Positions 21,136 to 21,673 of a stretch of 21,673 nt of DNA are shown in pieces. Within the stretch, counting starts at the first letter, position 1, and the number at the start of each line of letters is the position of its first letter. Under the pieces are notes generated by a model. It was not told where the DNA came from and made no database searches. It saw only the letters and a program-made list of their open reading frames with translations. Origin of the DNA: a virus; IMG/VR virus record IMGVR_UViG_3300017743_002173, positions 1-21,673 of that record. One strand, 5' to 3'. The position numbers and the translations under genes were made by a program.

Positions 21136-21673
21136 GATTGTAAGTATTTCTTTATAACCACATTCTGTTGGTACTGTAAATCTGTTTTCTATATTTGCAA
21201 AATGTTCAATAACTTCTTTTGCAATATTTTCACCTGTAGCTTCTTCAATACCCTCTGTACCAGGTGATGAGTTTACCTCTAAGAAATATGGTGGTTGTTT
21301 AACTCTATCTTTACTAGGTATAAAATCTACTGCCGTCCAGTAACCACCAACTGCCTTAGAAGCTTTTAAACATTCTTCTATTTCTAATTCTGTTAACTTA
21401 ATTTTTTCTGGTTTAGAACCTTGCGATACATTTGATCTAAAATCTCCTTCGATTACAGGTCGTTTCATAGCTGCTAGAAACTTACCACCTAAGATATGTA
21501 CTCTAACATCATAATCTGTTTTAATATATTCTTGTATTAGTAGGTCAGCGTCTTCATCTTGTTTATGAATTAACTGTACTATAGAATCTAAACCTTTTGG
21601 ACTATCAACAAATAAAACACCAACACCCTTACTACCTCTAAGAGTTTTCATAATTAAAGGAAACTTTATACCC
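21052..21673. repeat. 84-bp perfect inverted repeat with 454-bp spacer at the window end (fold-back chimera)
   Basis: 21052-21135 is the exact reverse complement of 21590-21673, and the repeat may continue beyond the window. It lies within one gene, and its spacer is the inverted continuation of that gene. This geometry is expected when a polymerase or assembler switches to the opposite strand a short way downstream and copies back. Confidence 0.93.
21136..21673 (-). CDS. RimK-type ATP-grasp ligase, C-terminal part on the opposite strand (same gene, inverted)
   Basis: Read on the - strand from the window end, the first 84 bases repeat the + strand segment 21052-21135 exactly, and the frame then continues where the + copy breaks. 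It reads DSIVQLIHKQDEDADLLIQEYIKTDYDVRVHILGG, GGYWTAVDFIPS and PPYFLEVNSSPGTEGIEEATG. These are the expected ATP-grasp Mg/ATP residues (LIQEYI, DVRVHILG, FLEVNSSPG). After it comes TVPTECGYKEILTI, which resembles the beginning of the retropepsin-like zinc-protease domain (PF05618) that some phages fuse to RimK; this is inference. The true 3' end is not in the window. Confidence 0.8.

Noticed and set aside
21052-21673. Inverted repeat as the end of a transposon or a genuine gene inversion
   Set aside because: No transposase or target duplication; the repeat is internal to one gene, and undoing the inversion restores that gene exactly.
1-21673. CRISPR array or insertion sequence
   Set aside because: No regularly spaced direct repeats, no transposase and no terminal repeats apart from the fold-back at the end.

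Overview
This window is part of the genome of a lytic, T4-like marine myovirus. The evidence is a run of T4 core replication, recombination and late-transcription genes: UvsW, gp55, gp47, gp46, gp45, gp44, gp62 and RegA. They lie on the + strand in the T4 order read in reverse, with short overlaps between many of them. The DNA is very AT-rich (roughly 30% G+C by eye). The accessory genes are those typical of marine T4-like phages of cyanobacteria and SAR11-type bacteria: 2OG-Fe(II) oxygenases, flavin halogenase, peptide deformylase, CobS-like ATPase, Hsp20, ribosomal protein bS21 and a RimK-type ligase. No photosynthesis gene is seen. Host-type promoters of the TTGAC(A/T)-17-TATAAT kind point to a proteobacterial-style sigma factor, so a low-GC marine alphaproteobacterium is a plausible host, but this is inference.

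Layout: 1-1292 holds the 3' part of uvsW and a small Sm-like protein. 1406-9788 is one tightly packed operon that starts at a near-consensus promoter: gp55, a flavin-dependent halogenase, gp47, oxygenase, gp46, three more oxygenase-like genes, peptide deformylase and a fifth oxygenase. 9831-11129 is a DruA/DUF4338-like protein that appears to be transcribed without a leader. 11275-14840 encodes a metalloprotease-like/vWA protein and a CobS/MoxR-type AAA+ ATPase, each behind a copy of the same ~57-bp regulatory element, and ends in a strong terminator. 14938-16156 holds bS21, a ~220-nt structured RNA ending in an intrinsic terminator, a small membrane protein and Hsp20 (with a T4 late promoter). 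16304-17773 is a DUF262/HNH (GmrSD-like) protein. 17836-20573 is the clamp, clamp-loader and RegA block, led by a cloverleaf-shaped leader RNA. 20573-21673 is a RimK-type ATP-grasp gene.

The last ~540 bases are not genomically collinear. The ATP-grasp gene breaks at about 21135 and its continuation lies on the - strand, flanked by an 84-bp perfect inverted repeat that runs to the window end. This looks like a fold-back chimera from amplification or assembly. It also allows most of the gene to be reconstructed.

The most interesting material is non-coding. There is a promoter family with a shared extended -35 (GGAGCATTGAC), two copies of which lie in the loop of hairpins whose stems covary. 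There is a structured RNA with apparent terminator/antiterminator pairing in front of a membrane protein. There is a tRNA-shaped leader on the sliding-clamp mRNA. Several transcripts are predicted to start at or within a few bases of the ATG.
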